The position numbers and the translations under genes were made by a program. From LZORAL124-50-18 sp051208045 (lineage in GTDB: Bacteria; Pseudomonadota; Gammaproteobacteria; Pseudomonadales; Oleiphilaceae), in the NCBI GenBank assembly GCA_051208045.1, contig JBPJFY010000010.1, positions 85,823 through 149,822 of the forward strand: DNA of 64,000 nt, read 5' to 3'. Below are positions 61,850 through 64,000 of the stretch, one piece after another; positions within the stretch are counted from its first letter, which is position 1; every line of letters begins with the position of its first letter. The notes below the pieces were generated by a model, which did not search any database, was not told the origin of the DNA, and saw nothing but the letters and a program-made list of their open reading frames with translations.

Positions 61850-63238
61850 ATGCAACCAAACCAACAGATCTGGAGCGAAGCGCTCATCCGGAAATATGAT
61901 TTGTCCGGGCCCAGATATACCTCTTACCCCACGGCCGTGCAATTTGATGAAAAATTTGGCGCAGCCGATTGTGAAAAAGCCGCCAAAGAAACCAAAGGGG
62001 AAAACTCCCCCTTGTCGCTGTATGTGCATTTGCCATTTTGTGCCCATGTCTGTTATTACTGTGCGTGCAATAAAGTGATTACAAAACATAGGGATAAAGC
62101 GCAGCCTTATCTGGATGACTTATATAAAGACATCGATATGCAGGCAGCTCTGTTTTCGCAAAATAGAACCGTTGAGCAACTGCACTGGGGCGGCGGTACC
62201 CCCACCTTTATATCCCATGATCAGATGCGCGAACTCATGGCTAAGCTGCGGGCCAGATTCAATTTGCTGGACGATGATACCGGCGACTACTCCATTGAGA
62301 TTGATCCACGAGAGGCTACCCATGAAACCTTGCAGGTGCTCCGTGAAATTGGATTTAACCGTATCAGTCTTGGCGTACAGGACTTTAATGAAACCGTGCA
62401 AAAGGCGGTAAACCGCATTCAATCCTTTGAACAAACACAAGCCATTCTGGATAGCGCCCGTGAGCTGGGATTTCGATCCATCAATTTAGATCTCATCTAC
62501 GGGCTACCGTTCCAAACCCCGGAAACCTTCGCCGACACGCTGAAAACTGTCACCAAAATGTCGCCTGACCGCCTCTCCGTGTTCAATTATGCGCACATGC
62601 CACAGAGATTCATGCCTCAACGCCGAATCAACGAAGCAGATCTGCCACTCCCAGATCAAAAGCTGACCATACTTCAGCAGTCGATTGAAAGCCTGCTTGA
62701 AGCAGGCTACCACTTCATCGGCATGGACCATTTCGCCAAACCCGACGACGAACTTTCCCTTGCACAAAAGAACGGGCAGCTACACAGAAACTTTCAAGGG
62801 TATACCACCCATGCGGATTGTGATTTGGTGTCTATGGGCGTTTCTGCGATCAGTCAGGTGGGAAATTCCTACTATCAAAATCATCATGACATTGTGCAAT
62901 ACCAAGAGGCAATTCAGGCAGGCAATCTGCCGGTGAAACGTGGCGTGTGGCTCAGTCAGGATGACCTGATCCGAAAGGATGTCATCATGGAGCTCATCTG
63001 CCAATTTGCACTGGACATTCCCGCGTTCGAAAAGAAACACAATCTGGATTTTGCCACCTATTTCAAGGATGAGCTGCTGTATCTTGAAGAGCTCGCGGCA
63101 GACGGGCTAGTCACGCTCTCGTCAAGCCAGATTATCGTTCACCCTCCGGGAAGGCTCCTGATTCGAGCCATCTGTAAACAGTTTGATGCCTATATTCCTA
63201 AAAGCCAACCGTTAGTCGGCTACTCCAAAATAATTTGA
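61850..63238 (+). CDS. hemN: Oxygen-independent coproporphyrinogen III oxidase
   Basis: HemN is a radical SAM enzyme that decarboxylates coproporphyrinogen III without oxygen. The 462-residue protein has the cluster motif CX3CX2CXC (Cys64, Cys68, Cys71, Cys73 in CAHVCYYCAC). The fourth Cys is typical of true HemN, unlike HemW. Also present are LHWGGGTPTFIS, RISLGVQDFNETVQKAVNRIQ and INLDLIYGLPFQTPETF. The ATG at 61850 is 48 bases after the predicted start site and has no strong SD. It is a single gene bounded by a promoter with an FNR box and a hairpin downstream. Confidence 0.96.
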   Translation: MQPNQQIWSEALIRKYDLSGPRYTSYPTAVQFDEKFGAADCEKAAKETKGENSPLSLYVHLPFCAHVCYYCACNKVITKHRDKAQPYLDDLYKDIDMQAALFSQNRTVEQLHWGGGTPTFISHDQMRELMAKLRARFNLLDDDTGDYSIEIDPREATHETLQVLREIGFNRISLGVQDFNETVQKAVNRIQSFEQTQAILDSARELGFRSINLDLIYGLPFQTPETFADTLKTVTKMSPDRLSVFNYAHMPQRFMPQRRINEADLPLPDQKLTILQQSIESLLEAGYHFIGMDHFAKPDDELSLAQKNGQLHRNFQGYTTHADCDLVSMGVSAISQVGNSYYQNHHDIVQYQEAIQAGNLPVKRGVWLSQDDLIRKDVIMELICQFALDIPAFEKKHNLDFATYFKDELLYLEELAADGLVTLSSSQIIVHPPGRLLIRAICKQFDAYIPKSQPLVGYSKII

Positions 63239-63243
63239 TCCCC

Positions 63244-63270
63244 CACCCCATCAAGCGCTTTGATGGGGTG
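63244..63270. terminator. Hairpin after hemN
   Basis: A perfect 11-bp stem (CACCCCATCAA/TTGATGGGGTG) with loop GCGCT begins 5 bases after the hemN stop. The following bases (CTCTCCC) do not form a U-tract, so it may be a weak terminator or a 3' end stabiliser. Confidence 0.6.
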
Positions 63271-63331
63271 CTCTCCCGCCTTTCCTGAACTACACTATCT
63301 TTATGACTGTATCACTAAAGGCGTCGTAGTT

Positions 63332-63877
63332 ATGATATTTGACGAATACCTCATCAAATCGAAAGTGCGAGTCCACGACAACTTCCCGGCCAAAGGTGAA
63401 AAGTATTACGATCTACAGGGCCTTTACGCCAGCCCGGTCGCCTATCACATGGTCGTTGATGCCATTGTACAGCGATATCTTGAAAACGGATTAACGCATG
63501 TCGCTGTGAACGAACCTTATGGTACGCCAGTGGGCTCTGCGGTCGCCTATGCGCTCGGTAAACCGCTTATACTCATCAATGACTATGCTTCACCAACCAC
63601 GTCGTACAGCTACCCTGTGAACCTTGGCGGCACGGACGGTACTTCCCCCTACAAAACGCTCTATCTCGATAAGAGCCAGACCCTGAAAGGCGCGCGCGTT
63701 CTGTTGATTGATGATGTGGTTCGTAGCGGAAATTCTCTGACCGCAGCCTCCGCACTGGTGAAAAGCGCAGGAGGCAAAGTCACGGACGCAGCTTGTATAT
63801 TGATTGCTACGGGAGAAGGAGGCGTCGGCAGAGCGAGTGAACTCGATATCAACCTATCCAATCTGATTGCGTTCTAG
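63332..63877 (+). CDS. Phosphoribosyltransferase-family protein
   Basis: This 181-residue protein has the type I phosphoribosyltransferase PRPP-binding motif VLLIDDVVRSGNSLTAA, preceded by GVYGTPVGSAVAYALG-like substrate-site text (here EPYGTPVGSAVAYALGKPL) and followed by AGGKVTDAACILIATGEGG. The frame is open from an ATG at 63260, but the ATG at 63332 (IFDEYLIKSKVRVHDNFP) fits a family start better and avoids an unusual N-terminal extension. It may act on a purine or xanthine base or be regulatory (PurR-like without the DNA-binding domain). The substrate is not predictable. Intergenic bases after the stop show no further gene. Confidence 0.82.
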   Translation: MIFDEYLIKSKVRVHDNFPAKGEKYYDLQGLYASPVAYHMVVDAIVQRYLENGLTHVAVNEPYGTPVGSAVAYALGKPLILINDYASPTTSYSYPVNLGGTDGTSPYKTLYLDKSQTLKGARVLLIDDVVRSGNSLTAASALVKSAGGKVTDAACILIATGEGGVGRASELDINLSNLIAF

Positions 63878-64000
63878 GAGCCTGTCGGACTTAAGTGCGC
63901 GATTGCTGCACAGTGCGTTTCCTGACTGTAATTGAACGGAAAAAGCAGATTGCAAACCTACTTAGCCTCTTGATACGCATTTCACGTCCCTCAACGAGCA

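Noticed and set aside
63876..63892. GAGCCTGTCGGAC-like sequence after the last gene, considered as an insertion-sequence end
   Set aside because: No matching inverted copy or transposase is present, so no mobile element can be called from 120 bases.

Overview
The window is a chromosomal segment of a Gram-negative gammaproteobacterium, most likely a marine or environmental member of the Pseudomonadales/Oceanospirillales/Cellvibrionales group. The evidence is gene content and order. The lipid A and envelope run murB-LMW-PTP-kdsB-ycaR-lpxK-msbA-exbD-exbB-comEC-DUF2062-lolD-lolC/E-PilZ resembles the order I remember from Pseudomonas. Two further blocks, trxB-aat-bpt-infA-clpA-clpS-csp and rluE-nudJ-mnmA-hflD-purB, are classic gammaproteobacterial neighbourhoods. 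No rRNA, tRNA, CRISPR array, prophage or intact insertion sequence was seen. Genus-level identity cannot be given from the sequence alone.

Positions 1-25.4 kb hold an exosortase A (XrtA/PEP-CTERM type) exopolysaccharide locus. It is built as two divergent wings around a 334-bp control region (15918-16251). The leftward wing encodes a WecB-type epimerase, a polysaccharide deacetylase, a FemAB-like protein, XrtA fused to an EpsI domain, three glycosyltransferases, two tandem asparagine-synthase-type amidotransferases, an AlgD-like GDP-mannose dehydrogenase, a membrane-bound transglutaminase-like protein and a secreted polysaccharide lyase 14-like protein that runs off the left edge. The rightward wing encodes an export lipoprotein, a chain-length determinant, a tyrosine autokinase, an outer-membrane beta-barrel candidate and an ExeA-like ATPase. 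A polyprenyl-phosphate glycosyltransferase (leftward) and a second nucleotide-sugar dehydrogenase (rightward) follow. Together these suggest lipid-linked assembly and export of a uronate-rich, amidated polymer, plus sorting of PEP-CTERM proteins encoded elsewhere. The beta-barrel gene carries a G10 tract just after the signal peptide, a strong candidate for phase variation.

Positions 25.4-32.2 kb hold a complete 2-methylcitrate (propionate) operon of the AcnD/PrpF type: GntR regulator-prpB-prpC-acnD-prpF. It has a recognisable promoter and a pair of operator-like palindromes upstream of the regulator.

Positions 32.2-43.5 kb hold the cell-envelope operon (murB to comEC), a DUF2062 protein and a LolD plus single LolC/E lipoprotein-release transporter. 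Positions 43.7-51.9 kb hold a PilZ protein with an unusual insertion, a MoxR ATPase without its usual partners, thioredoxin reductase, the two N-end-rule aminoacyl-transferases (aat, bpt), infA, and clpA/clpS divergent from a cold-shock gene. The last group is a coherent N-degron module: Aat and Bpt tag substrates, ClpS recognises them and ClpA unfolds them.

Positions 51.9-64 kb hold RNA-modification and purine genes (rluE, nudJ, mnmA, hflD, purB), a ribosomal-protein hydroxylase, a GNAT fusion protein, a membrane coiled-coil protein of unknown function, a hybrid histidine kinase, hemN behind a perfect FNR/Anr box, and a phosphoribosyltransferase-like protein. The last 120 bases contain nothing I can assign.
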